A stretch of 64,000 nucleotides of DNA, taken from Pacificispira sp002696645 (GTDB taxonomy: Bacteria > Pseudomonadota > Alphaproteobacteria > UBA8366 > Aestuariispiraceae). Location of the stretch: NCBI RefSeq assembly GCF_048892425.1, contig NZ_JBLZHU010000005.1:186001-250000 (forward strand), in the 5' to 3' direction. The translations under genes and the position numbers were made by a program. The notes under the pieces were generated by a model that saw nothing but the letters and a program-made list of their open reading frames with translations, was not told the DNA's origin and ran no database searches. Below are positions 8,957 through 16,798 of this stretch, piece by piece. Each line of letters begins with the position of its first letter. The first letter of the stretch is position 1.

Positions 8957-10982
8957 TTTTTGAACTCCGCTTGTTGCGTCGGTAGATGTAATTGTTGTTG
9001 ATGATTTGCACAGATCGCCCGTCATCAAGTGTCGTATTTTTAGTTGGAAAGTCTTCTGATACTTCGCTGGGCGTAGCCTTTCGGTATCGAATGTCTGTTC
9101 CAGCTTCTCGGGCGGCGATCAGGCGGCGGTGGTCCAGGGTCGAGATTTTGCCATCTCGCTCATATATCCGTATTGGTGGGATATCATCCGCCTTTCCAGC
9201 CGCAAAGTCGTCGCGTGTTTCTTCTAATGATTTCCCATCCCGGAATCTCCTTGAAATTGTATCCTGCGTTGTTCGAATACGTTTGGGATCGACTTTGCCA
9301 TTTTCCGGTAGGGAATCGTACTCTCTTTTTTCCATTGGATTTTCTGTTTTGGATACCGATGGGATCTGGGGTCTTGTCTTACCCTTAACGACCGGTTGAG
9401 TCTGATTTGGGCTCCCTGATTTCTGCCGCCCTTTTTTGTTACCGATACCACCAAAGCCCGCGCCTGCGGCGATTGCCATTTCGGTTGCTTTTCGGAAATC
9501 GCCGCTATTGTTTTCTGCTGCGAGGCCGAATTGTTGAAAAGCATTCAGGGCTGCTGCATCAGCATGCGCTTTCGTATCTGGGGGCGGTCTGTGATATATG
9601 GTGCCGTCCTGGTTGATCACATAGTTCCGCGCAATACCCGAACCGCTGTCGGGCGTTTGGTATTCGCCATTCGGCATGCGTAATTCATTGCGGATGTTCT
9701 CGGCTGTTCCAGTATCTGCCAGTGGCTTGAGATTGGAGATTTGATCCGCACCGATATTCTGTAATTTCAGAAACCAGTTTTTGTCTGAGTAGAAGTCATT
9801 CTGATAGGCATCAGCGATCTGTTTGACGGCATTAGGATCTTCCAGATTTTCCAATATCTGTTCATACAGGCGCGTTCGATAGTCCTCATCACTTTCGCCA
9901 TCTTGCCTATGCACGCCGGATTGATCTGCTTCTGGCGGAGAGATTGATGTATCGTCAGGGTGTGGATTCGCGGTTCTACCCTGAGCCCCTTTGTCTGATC
10001 GGTCCTCCTGGTCGGATCGTTCGGGTAAATCACCTCCACCGCCTTCGGGTGCCCCGGTAGGCGTAGGTTGGTCGCCAGAATTGTGTCCAATGCCGGGCAT
10101 GCTCCCCTCAGAAGCAGAGGGGTCGTTGGTGTTGATGACTGATCGGCCAAATCGATAAGGCCAGCGAGGAGCAAGAGAGACTCCTGTGCCCGGCTTGCCA
10201 TTCGATGCGTCTGGCATGGGAACGGCTGTCGACGGGCCAGGATCAACGTACATACCAGGATCAATGTCGCGTGGGCTTCTAATCTCCTGATTGGAATCAG
10301 ACCATGCCTTTCCATCGCGTGCATTCGGCTCATGCCGTCCGAAAATATGCTCCCAGTCCGGCGGCTGTCCAGGTCTGCGGCTTTGGGCGCCTGGATACTG
10401 TGGGGAGATGAGAAGATCTAAAATGCGATTGCCCGTTGGGCGCTTTTGCATGTGTTTCAGGCTGGATTGGGTATCAGGAACTTGAACCTTGGTGAGCAGA
10501 TGCTCCAAGGATAATGCTGGCTCCTCATCCTGAATGGGGCGTCCGGTCGCGTCTGTTCGGGCCGGGTTTGGATAGGCGGTTTGCCAGAGTTTTTGGACTG
10601 TGTCTTTCAAGGTGGTTGCGGCGGGGCCTGTCTGCCAATAGTCGTCGCGCTGCATCAGTGATTTGATGTAGCCATCGACGCGGTCTCTTTCTGACTCATG
10701 GGAATCGGCAGGGTCTGGTTGTGGCGCGCGGGGTGCCTTCAGATCAGCCGCAGCCTTGCGGCGGGCCTCAATCCGGACGCGCATATGTTCATTCAATGTG
10801 AATGGTTGTTGAACGTCGGTCAATTGCGGCTCTTTGGGCCGTAATGGCGTCCCCCCATGCGCGCCGGTCGCGAGCGCGGTGCGGGCAGGCCCCATCCTGC
10901 TCGCGGCGTCTTCCAGCGACCGGCGCTTCGTAAAGAAATTAGACCCAAGCTGTTCTGGTGGGTCATAAGGAAATCGCGTCAT
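8949..10982 (-). CDS. Polymorphic toxin-like protein with C-terminal ParB-like nuclease domain
   Basis: A 677-residue protein with no signal peptide or membrane segment. Residues 1-290 are proline-rich and unassigned, with GIGHNSGD at 297-304. Residues 310-350 are a low-complexity acidic linker. The C-terminal 115 residues (563-677) read like a ParB/sulfiredoxin-fold nuclease tip: KVDPKRIRTTQDTIS, then PIRIYERDGKISTLDHRRL (DHRRL at 617-621) and AAREAG. Such tips are known toxin domains of polymorphic systems. A GGGGG ribosome site precedes the ATG. The immunity-like gene overlaps its end by eight bases. How it is delivered is unknown, as no Rhs, PAAR, filamentous haemagglutinin or LXG region is recognisable. 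A phage structural origin for the N-terminal part is possible. Confidence 0.6.
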   Translation of the reverse strand: MTRFPYDPPEQLGSNFFTKRRSLEDAASRMGPARTALATGAHGGTPLRPKEPQLTDVQQPFTLNEHMRVRIEARRKAAADLKAPRAPQPDPADSHESERDRVDGYIKSLMQRDDYWQTGPAATTLKDTVQKLWQTAYPNPARTDATGRPIQDEEPALSLEHLLTKVQVPDTQSSLKHMQKRPTGNRILDLLISPQYPGAQSRRPGQPPDWEHIFGRHEPNARDGKAWSDSNQEIRSPRDIDPGMYVDPGPSTAVPMPDASNGKPGTGVSLAPRWPYRFGRSVINTNDPSASEGSMPGIGHNSGDQPTPTGAPEGGGGDLPERSDQEDRSDKGAQGRTANPHPDDTSISPPEADQSGVHRQDGESDEDYRTRLYEQILENLEDPNAVKQIADAYQNDFYSDKNWFLKLQNIGADQISNLKPLADTGTAENIRNELRMPNGEYQTPDSGSGIARNYVINQDGTIYHRPPPDTKAHADAAALNAFQQFGLAAENNSGDFRKATEMAIAAGAGFGGIGNKKGRQKSGSPNQTQPVVKGKTRPQIPSVSKTENPMEKREYDSLPENGKVDPKRIRTTQDTISRRFRDGKSLEETRDDFAAGKADDIPPIRIYERDGKISTLDHRRLIAAREAGTDIRYRKATPSEVSEDFPTKNTTLDDGRSVQIINNNYIYRRNKRSSKNE

Positions 10983-11424
10983 TTAATTTACCCCCTATTT
11001 GTTCTTTTGGTAGGGTTTATAAAACCGGACTATGATGTCCGGTTAAAATACGCCTTGCCAAAATCACCCCCAAACCTCTCATGCGTCCTTCGGCAGTCTT
11101 TCTAGCCTGAAGCCTCTCTTTCACTCATCCTTGAGAAGCGACTTGACCGAAGGCTGAAATGCATGATTGTTTTTTCTATAAAACACCCTTGCCTTTGTGT
11201 CAACTATAAAAAGAACAAAAATCGTATAAATATGATAATGCACCACATTAACTCTTTGCGAATGGGGTGGCTGCAAGAAATTAGGACGGGATCGTGACGT
11301 TGGACTGGCCGGAACGCTGGCCTGTGGCGTTTCGACCGGCAGTATTTTCTGTTGCTTGTTATCTGACCGGGAATGATTAGGTTTTGACTCAGACAAACAG
11401 CTCTCAAACAAAAGGATGTCTCTC
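10983..11424. other. Divergent intergenic region, AT-rich
   Basis: About 440 bases between the toxin gene and bdhA. It holds the perfect inverted repeat at 11023-11044 and an AT-rich stretch (11165-11250) that could carry promoters for either gene. A leftward open frame through here (11121-11513) has no family features and overlaps the start of bdhA, so I do not call it. Confidence 0.6.
11023..11044. promoter_or_regulatory. Perfect inverted repeat upstream of the toxin gene
   Basis: AACCGGAC-TATGAT-GTCCGGTT, eight-base arms with a six-base spacer, flanked by AAA and AAAA. It lies 41 bases upstream of the toxin ATG, where an operator would control toxin transcription. It could instead be a short terminator hairpin, but neither side has a real T-run. 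No regulator gene is adjacent. Confidence 0.5.
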
Positions 11425-12207
11425 ATGTTGAATGGAAAAGTGGCTCTTGTGACCGGGTCTACCAGTGGCATTGGCTTGGCGATGGCCCGGGCGCTGGCGC
11501 AGTCCGGGGTCAATGTGATGCTGAACGGGCTGGGCGACGCGGATGAGATCGAGAAGACCCGCGCCGACTTGGCCCAGGAAACCGGCCAGGAAATCGGCTA
11601 TCACGGCGCCAATATGATGAAGGAGGACGAGATTGTTGATGCGGTTGAACAGACCGTAAAGACGTTCGGCAGCATCGATATTCTGGTCAACAATGCCGGT
11701 ATCCAGCATGTCAGCAAGATTGAGGATTTCCCGACCGCAAAATGGGATGCGATCATTGCCATCAATCTGACCTCGGCATTTCACACGACAAAGGCCGCGC
11801 TGCCCCATATGCGCAAATCTGGCTGGGGTCGGATCGTCAACACGGCCTCAGCCCATGGTCTGGTCGCCAGTCCCTTCAAATCCGCCTATGTCGCGGCCAA
11901 GCATGGCATTGTAGGCTTTACCAAGGTAACCGCGCTGGAGACGGCGGGGGCAGGGATCACCTGCAACGCGATCAATCCGGGTTGGGTGCGCACAGAACTG
12001 GTTGAACGCCAGATTGAGGCTACGGCAAAAGACAAGGGCTGCACTGTTGAACAGGCGGCCGCGGATATGCTGGCGGAAAAGCAGCCCTCCATGGATTTCG
12101 TGACGCCAGAGCAACTGGGCGGTGTGCTGGTTTTCCTGTGTTCCCCTTCCGCGGATCAGATCACCGGGATTTCCCTGTCGGTCGATGGCGGTTGGACGGC
12201 ACGATAA
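11425..12207 (+). CDS. bdhA: 3-hydroxybutyrate dehydrogenase (SDR family)
   Basis: A 260-residue short-chain dehydrogenase that would interconvert 3-hydroxybutyrate and acetoacetate with NAD, a step in polyhydroxybutyrate turnover. The cofactor motif TGSTSGIG is at residues 10-17, NNAG follows, and the S-Y-K active site lies in NTASAHGLVASPFKSAYVAAKHG. The segment NPGWVRTELVERQIE and the late QPSMDFVTPEQLG are typical of this enzyme rather than generic SDRs. An ATG at 11416 is in frame, but AAAGG at 11411-11415 is correctly spaced for 11425, which gives the usual 260-residue form. It stands alone, with long gaps on both sides. Confidence 0.9.
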   Translation: MLNGKVALVTGSTSGIGLAMARALAQSGVNVMLNGLGDADEIEKTRADLAQETGQEIGYHGANMMKEDEIVDAVEQTVKTFGSIDILVNNAGIQHVSKIEDFPTAKWDAIIAINLTSAFHTTKAALPHMRKSGWGRIVNTASAHGLVASPFKSAYVAAKHGIVGFTKVTALETAGAGITCNAINPGWVRTELVERQIEATAKDKGCTVEQAAADMLAEKQPSMDFVTPEQLGGVLVFLCSPSADQITGISLSVDGGWTAR

Positions 12208-12299
12208 GATAGTCTTTCCAGGACCTTGAAAGGGTGTTTTCCCGAATTCTTCTCGGTTTGGTATAAAAAATTAAACGCTGTCCCTCGTTTGACGCATAA

Positions 12300-12443
12300 G
12301 ACTGTTGACCAGATGGAATAGGACCGCTACCGTCCTTTCCCAGTGAGGCAAGTTGAACAGGGGGCACCGGGAGATCGGAACAATCCGACACGGGTGCTGG
12401 GATTTCAAAAGAAGGCTGTCGGGGCACCGGCAGCCTTCTTTTG
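12300..12443 (+). ncRNA. Candidate structured RNA or leader switch before metY
   Basis: Between bdhA and metY I see a series of stems: AGGAC/GTCCT around 12320-12337; a helix of GCACC (12364-12368) with GGTGC (12393-12397) capped by CGGA-ACAA-TCCG; possible closing pairing of TTGAA (near 12352) with TTCAA (near 12402); and a strong terminator. The terminator loop repeats the ten bases GGGGCACCGG already used in the 5' arm, so GGTGC could pair with either copy. TTGACC at 12305 could be a -35 box. This does not match the SAM-I or SAM-II consensus as I know them. It may be a metY leader or a free small RNA. Confidence 0.45.
12409..12443 (+). terminator. Rho-independent terminator upstream of metY
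   Basis: AAGAAGGCTG (12409-12418) pairs perfectly with CAGCCTTCTT (12431-12440), with a 12-base loop and a T-rich end. It sits 120 bases before the metY start and about 200 bases after the bdhA stop, too far for a simple bdhA terminator. It therefore ends the structured RNA at 12300-12443. Confidence 0.75.
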
Positions 12444-12564
12444 TATTGGCTACTGCTGCCTGTATCAGGGGTGATATCTGAGCGATCAGCCTATGCTTTC
12501 CAGTCTTTGCTGAACGCATTACTGTGGCATGTAACAACAGTCCATCAATGGGGGAGGAATACGG

Positions 12565-13872
12565 ATGAAACCGGATTTCCTGAAATTTGACACGTTGAGC
12601 CTGCATGCTGGGCAACAGCCCGACCCGGTGACCGGCGCGCGGGCGGTGCCGATCTATCAGACGACGTCCTATGTTTTTGACAGCACCGATCATGCCGCAG
12701 CTTTGTTCAATCTGGAACGCCCCGGTCATATCTATTCGCGCATATCCAATCCCACCGTTGCGGTGCTGGAGGAACGCATCGCAGCCCTGGACGGTGGTGT
12801 TGGCGCGGTTGCAACGGCCAGCGGTCATGCGGCTCTGTTTCTGGCAATATCAACCCTGATGGGCCAGGGCGGTCACATCGTTGCATCGAAATCGCTGTAT
12901 GGCGGATCGATCAACATGTTCCTGCACACATTGCCCCGGTTCGGGATCACGGCGACCCTTGTCGATCCGCGCAAGCCGGAGGAATTTGAAGCCGCGATCC
13001 GGCCTGAAACCCGTTTGGTTTTTGCAGAAATTCTGGGCAATCCCAATCTAGAGGTTCTGGATATTGAGGCCGTGGCCGATGTCGCCCATCGCCATGGCCT
13101 GCCACTGATGATCGATGGCACGTTCAACACGCCCTATCTGTGCCGTGCTATTGATCATGGTGCGGATATCATCATGCATTCGGCAACGAAATGGCTGGGG
13201 GGGCATGGTGTTGCGATGGGGGGGGCCCTGGTTGATGCCGGGCGCTTCGATTGGTTCGCCCAGGCGGAGAAATTTCCGACCCTGACCGAGCCTTACGCCG
13301 CCTATCATGGCATTGTCTTTGCGGAAGAATATGGCCCGGCTGGATTCATTACCCGCGCCAGGGCGGAAGGGTTGCGAGACTTCGGCGCGGTGTTGAGCCC
13401 GTCCAGCGCGTTCTATCTGTTGCAGGGGATTGAAACCCTGCCGTTGCGTATGGAGAAGCATGTCGCCAATGCTCGTATTGTGGCAGATTTCCTGGCTGGA
13501 CATGAAGCGGTGGAATGGGTGAATTATCCAGGCCTTGAAAGCCATCCAGATCACAAGATTGCCCAGAAATATCTGCCAAAAGGGCAGGGCAGCATGCTGG
13601 CCTTTGGTGTTAAGGGCGGTCGGGCCGCTGGGGCCAAGTTTATAGAATCGGTGGAATTGTTCAGCCATCTGGCCAATGTCGGGGATGCCAAATCTTTGGT
13701 CCTCCATCCGGCATCGACAACGCATCAACAGATGACGAAAGAACAACTGGCCGCCGCTGGGATCGGGGATGATCTGATCCGCGTTTCTGTCGGCCTGGAA
13801 GACCCAAGCGATTTGCTGGCAGATCTGAAACAAGCCCTTCGGCGGGCCTATAAAGTCGCCGCTGCGGAATAA
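12565..13872 (+). CDS. metY: O-acetylhomoserine sulfhydrylase (aminocarboxypropyltransferase)
   Basis: A 435-residue PLP enzyme of the Cys/Met family that would make homocysteine (or methionine) from O-acetylhomoserine and sulfide (or methanethiol). The PLP lysine is K209 in HSATKWLGGHG. The length, SLHAGQQPDPVTGARAVPIYQTTSY at the start and the long insert before YHGIVFAEEYGP are typical of MetY rather than MetZ. GGGGGAGG precedes the ATG. It is the first gene of a run with a hydrolase and a thioesterase, downstream of the candidate RNA switch. A metZ homologue lies at 62598. Confidence 0.92.
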   Translation: MKPDFLKFDTLSLHAGQQPDPVTGARAVPIYQTTSYVFDSTDHAAALFNLERPGHIYSRISNPTVAVLEERIAALDGGVGAVATASGHAALFLAISTLMGQGGHIVASKSLYGGSINMFLHTLPRFGITATLVDPRKPEEFEAAIRPETRLVFAEILGNPNLEVLDIEAVADVAHRHGLPLMIDGTFNTPYLCRAIDHGADIIMHSATKWLGGHGVAMGGALVDAGRFDWFAQAEKFPTLTEPYAAYHGIVFAEEYGPAGFITRARAEGLRDFGAVLSPSSAFYLLQGIETLPLRMEKHVANARIVADFLAGHEAVEWVNYPGLESHPDHKIAQKYLPKGQGSMLAFGVKGGRAAGAKFIESVELFSHLANVGDAKSLVLHPASTTHQQMTKEQLAAAGIGDDLIRVSVGLEDPSDLLADLKQALRRAYKVAAAE

Positions 13873-13886
13873 AGGGGGCACGCGTT

Positions 13887-14693
13887 ATGATTATCGATAT
13901 GGACCATGGTCCGGTTTTCGCCAATACCGGTGGGGCGGCCTTTGACCCAGCCAAACCAACCGCCATTCTGGTCCATGGGGCAGGGGGGGATCATTCCATC
14001 TGGGGCGGCCAGAACCGATATCTGGCCCACCACGGCGCATCCGTTCTGGCAATTGATCTACCCGCCCACGGGCGCAGCGGTGGTAAGGCGATCGATAGCA
14101 TCTCAGGCCTGGCCGACTTTCTGATCGCTTTTATCGCGGCGGCAAAGGTTGAAACCCCCATCCTGATTGGTCATTCCATGGGGGCATTGGCCTCGCTGGA
14201 AGCGGCCGCGCGCTTGGGCAAGGATTGTGCGGGTTTAGGGCTGTGCGGTGTTGCGGGGCAAATGCCGGTGCATCCTGACCTGTTGGGGGCGGCCCAGCGG
14301 AACGAATTAACCGCCGCCCAGTTTATCGCCAGTTGGGGCCATGGCAGCCGTGCGCATCGGGGGGGCAATCCCACCCATGGCGTATGGATGCTCAGCCAGG
14401 CGGTGACCCTGATTAATCGCACGGGTCCGGGCGTGCTGTATACCGATCTGAAGGCCTGCAATGAATATAAGGGGGCGATGGATGCCGCCGCCAAAGTATC
14501 CTGCCCAACGCAGTTCTTGCTGGGTCAGAGTGATAAAATGACCCCCTTGAAGGCGGCCCAACCCCTGATTAATGCGGTTGCAGATGCTCAAGTGACGGTG
14601 CTGCCCGCGATTGGCCATATGATGACGGTAGAATCACCGACCGATAGCTGTTCGGCGCTGATGGCCTTGTTAGAACGGGTGCAGGCCGCATGA
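13887..14693 (+). CDS. Alpha/beta hydrolase
   Basis: A 268-residue soluble alpha/beta-fold hydrolase. The oxyanion segment is LVHGAGGDHSIWG, the nucleophile is S97 in GHSMG, the acid is probably the D in LGQSDKMTP, and the base is the H in AIGHMM near the C-terminus, so the triad looks complete. It follows metY by 14 bases and overlaps the thioesterase by four (ATGA), so the three are probably cotranscribed. Being next to metY could suggest cleavage of a homoserine ester, but this is only a guess; the substrate is unknown. Confidence 0.85.
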   Translation: MIIDMDHGPVFANTGGAAFDPAKPTAILVHGAGGDHSIWGGQNRYLAHHGASVLAIDLPAHGRSGGKAIDSISGLADFLIAFIAAAKVETPILIGHSMGALASLEAAARLGKDCAGLGLCGVAGQMPVHPDLLGAAQRNELTAAQFIASWGHGSRAHRGGNPTHGVWMLSQAVTLINRTGPGVLYTDLKACNEYKGAMDAAAKVSCPTQFLLGQSDKMTPLKAAQPLINAVADAQVTVLPAIGHMMTVESPTDSCSALMALLERVQAA

Positions 14694-15121
14694 CAGACAG
14701 CCTGCCCAGCCGTGCTGATTTCTCCACACTATTGGCGATTCTCACCCGGTGGATGGATCAGGACCCTTATGGTCATGTGAACAATGTCGAATATTATTCC
14801 TATTTCGATACGGTGGTGAATGACCATCTGATCCGCAAGGCTGGCCTGGATGTCGTCAATACGCCGGTCATCGGGCTGGTCGTTGAAAGTAAATGCCAGT
14901 TCATGAAGGAAATCTCCTTCCCCCAGACTGTTCATGCGGGCATGCGGGTGGTGAAACTGGGCAATTCCTCTGTCACCTATGAGATCGCCCTTTTCCGGGA
15001 TGACGAAGACAGTCCCGCCGCCATCGGGCATTTCGTGCATGTCTATGTGGATCGCAAGACGCGGGCAACAGTGCGCGTTCCAGATCAGGTTCGCGACGCG
15101 TTGGTAGAATTTATTGCGTGA
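14690..15121 (+). CDS. Hot-dog acyl-CoA thioesterase (FadM/YbgC type)
   Basis: A 143-residue hot-dog-fold protein. The signature RWMDQDPYGHVNNVEYYSYF carries the catalytic aspartate region (D23/D25) and the H29-x-N31 pair of the 4-hydroxybenzoyl-CoA thioesterase family. It would hydrolyse an acyl-CoA thioester in the cytoplasm. It overlaps the upstream hydrolase by ATGA. Its stop codon (TGA, 15119-15121) abuts the stop of the convergent greB, the two together reading TGATCA, so no base separates them. Confidence 0.85.
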   Translation: MTDSLPSRADFSTLLAILTRWMDQDPYGHVNNVEYYSYFDTVVNDHLIRKAGLDVVNTPVIGLVVESKCQFMKEISFPQTVHAGMRVVKLGNSSVTYEIALFRDDEDSPAAIGHFVHVYVDRKTRATVRVPDQVRDALVEFIA

Positions 15122-15688
15122 TCAGTCTTCTGTGTCGCCCAGATAGGCGATCTTGATGACTTCCAATTCGTCGACACCATTGGGGGTCTGGACCTTCACG
15201 ACATCGCCCTCATAGGCCTTCAGCAAGGCCCGTGCGACGGGGGATATCCAACTGATTTCGCCCAGTTCCAGCCGCGCCTCATCAACGCCGACAATGCGTA
15301 TTGTGATTTCCTCATCCCGCTGGTTCACATAGGTGACGGTGGCCCCAAAGAATATCTGGTCGCGATTGGTCTGCAATCGCTGATCGACGACTTCGGCGAT
15401 TTCCAGACGCTTGCCCAAAAACCGCAGCCGGCGATCAATTTCCCGCAGGCGCTTTTTGCCATAAATGTAATCGCCATTTTCCGAACGATCCCCATTGCCC
15501 GCCGCCCAGGAGACAATGTCGACAATCTTCGGGCGTTCATCGCGGATCAGGTGGCGCTGCTCCGCCTGCAGGCGCTTATGGCCTGCGGGTGTCATATAGT
15601 TCTTCGCACCACGCGGCAGGGCGGGGGCGTCGTCGGGCAGGTCCTCGTCGTCCTCGGACTCCGATTCCTTTGTGAAGGCTTTACTCAT
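15122..15688 (-). CDS. greB: Transcription elongation factor GreB
   Basis: A 188-residue Gre factor that would stimulate transcript cleavage by backtracked RNA polymerase. It begins MSKAFTKES as alphaproteobacterial GreB proteins do. The N-terminal coiled-coil has RLQAEQRHLIRDERPKI and the tip acidic residues in NGDRSENGDYIYGKKRLREID; the C-terminal FKBP-like domain ends with VDELEVIKIAYL. The acidic stretch SESEDDEDLPDDAPA near the start makes it longer than the E. coli protein. Its ATG lies only 12 bases after the potA stop, so it may be read from the polyamine operon. Confidence 0.92.
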   Translation of the reverse strand: MSKAFTKESESEDDEDLPDDAPALPRGAKNYMTPAGHKRLQAEQRHLIRDERPKIVDIVSWAAGNGDRSENGDYIYGKKRLREIDRRLRFLGKRLEIAEVVDQRLQTNRDQIFFGATVTYVNQRDEEITIRIVGVDEARLELGEISWISPVARALLKAYEGDVVKVQTPNGVDELEVIKIAYLGDTED

Positions 15689-15700
15689 TGTGTCCCGTCA

Positions 15701-16798
15701 TCAATCTGCCAGAACCAGCGTGTCCTTTTGACGCCAGCTGATCCAGCGCCGGTCGCCGGGCTTTGCCGGGGCGACCAGGGTCCGTTCGTGGTTGGGAAGG
15801 GTGACTGAAAGTGTCAGCCCTCCATCTGTCTTCACATGAACATGGTTCTCATCCCCATGATACGCAACCTGTAGGACGGTTCCCTCCAGCGCGACACATT
15901 CCGTATCGGTGGGCTTGTCCGGACTGACCGTGGTCTTTTCAGGGCGCACCGCAATGCCGATTTCGCCGCTGGCCTCGCCATCATGGGGCAGGCGCAGGTC
16001 ACCGATCCCTTCCACAGAAACAGAAACCTCGCCGCCACCACAGGATTTTACCTGGGCCTGGAACAGGTTCATTTTTCCGATAAAGTCTGCCACGAAACGG
16101 CTGGTCGGGTATTCGTACAGATCGCGCGGTGCAGCCAGTTGCCGGACGCAGCCGGATTCCATTACGGCAACCCGGTCGGCCATGCTCAGCGCCTCATCCT
16201 GATCATGGGTCACCATGACAAAGGTGATACCAACACTGGCCTGCAGGTTGCGCAGTTCCAGCTGCATGGCTTCGCGCAGTTTGGCGTCCAGGGCCGATAG
16301 CGGCTCGTCCAGCAATAGTACCTTTGGACGCTTCACCAGGGCACGGGCCAGGGCGACACGCTGACGCTGACCGCCGGAGAGTTGGTCTGGCATGCGCGCA
16401 CCATAGCCAGGCAATTGCACCAGACCCAGGGCTTCCTCCACCCGCCCGGCAATCTCTTTGCTGGCGACACCTTCCATTTTCAGGCCATAGGCGACATTGT
16501 CGGCAACAGACATATGTGGGAATACGGCATAGGACTGGAACACCATGTTAACCGGGCGCTTGTTCGGGGACACGCCTTCCATATCCTGCCCATCGACCAA
16601 CAATTGACCCTCGCTGGGCATTTCAAAGCCCGCAATCATGCGCAACAGCGTAGTCTTGCCACAGCCGCTGGGACCCAGCAGGGCAAAGAATTCGCCCTCC
16701 TTGATGTCGATTGAAACATTATCGACGGCTATCACATCGGACCCAAATCTCTTGGTGATACCGTTAATGCCGATGATGGTTTTTCTGGTATCGGTCAT
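15701..16798 (-). CDS. potA: Polyamine ABC transporter ATP-binding protein
   Basis: A 365-residue ABC ATPase with C-terminal TOBE domain, energising putrescine/spermidine uptake. Walker A GPSGCGKTT is at residues 42-50, the signature LSGGQRQRVALARAL and Walker B VLLLDEPLSALD follow, then the H-loop VMVTHDQ. The open frame extends to 17068 but the ATG at 16798 overlaps the permease stop in an ATGA and gives the family length. Last transporter gene of spuC-potD-potH-potI-potA. Confidence 0.93.
   Translation of the reverse strand: MTDTRKTIIGINGITKRFGSDVIAVDNVSIDIKEGEFFALLGPSGCGKTTLLRMIAGFEMPSEGQLLVDGQDMEGVSPNKRPVNMVFQSYAVFPHMSVADNVAYGLKMEGVASKEIAGRVEEALGLVQLPGYGARMPDQLSGGQRQRVALARALVKRPKVLLLDEPLSALDAKLREAMQLELRNLQASVGITFVMVTHDQDEALSMADRVAVMESGCVRQLAAPRDLYEYPTSRFVADFIGKMNLFQAQVKSCGGGEVSVSVEGIGDLRLPHDGEASGEIGIAVRPEKTTVSPDKPTDTECVALEGTVLQVAYHGDENHVHVKTDGGLTLSVTLPNHERTLVAPAKPGDRRWISWRQKDTLVLAD

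Noticed and set aside
8949..10982. Prophage fragment
   Set aside because: GIGHNSGD and the proline-rich N-terminus recall some phage proteins, but no capsid, tail, integrase or terminase gene is near. The overlap with an immunity-like gene fits a toxin better.
11121..11513. 130-codon minus-strand frame between the toxin gene and bdhA
   Set aside because: It overlaps the bdhA start, has no ribosome site and no family features; the region is better read as intergenic.
12208..12564. SAM-I or SAM-II riboswitch before metY
   Set aside because: Position is right, but the conserved cores I know for these classes are not present. Reported only as an unclassified structured RNA.
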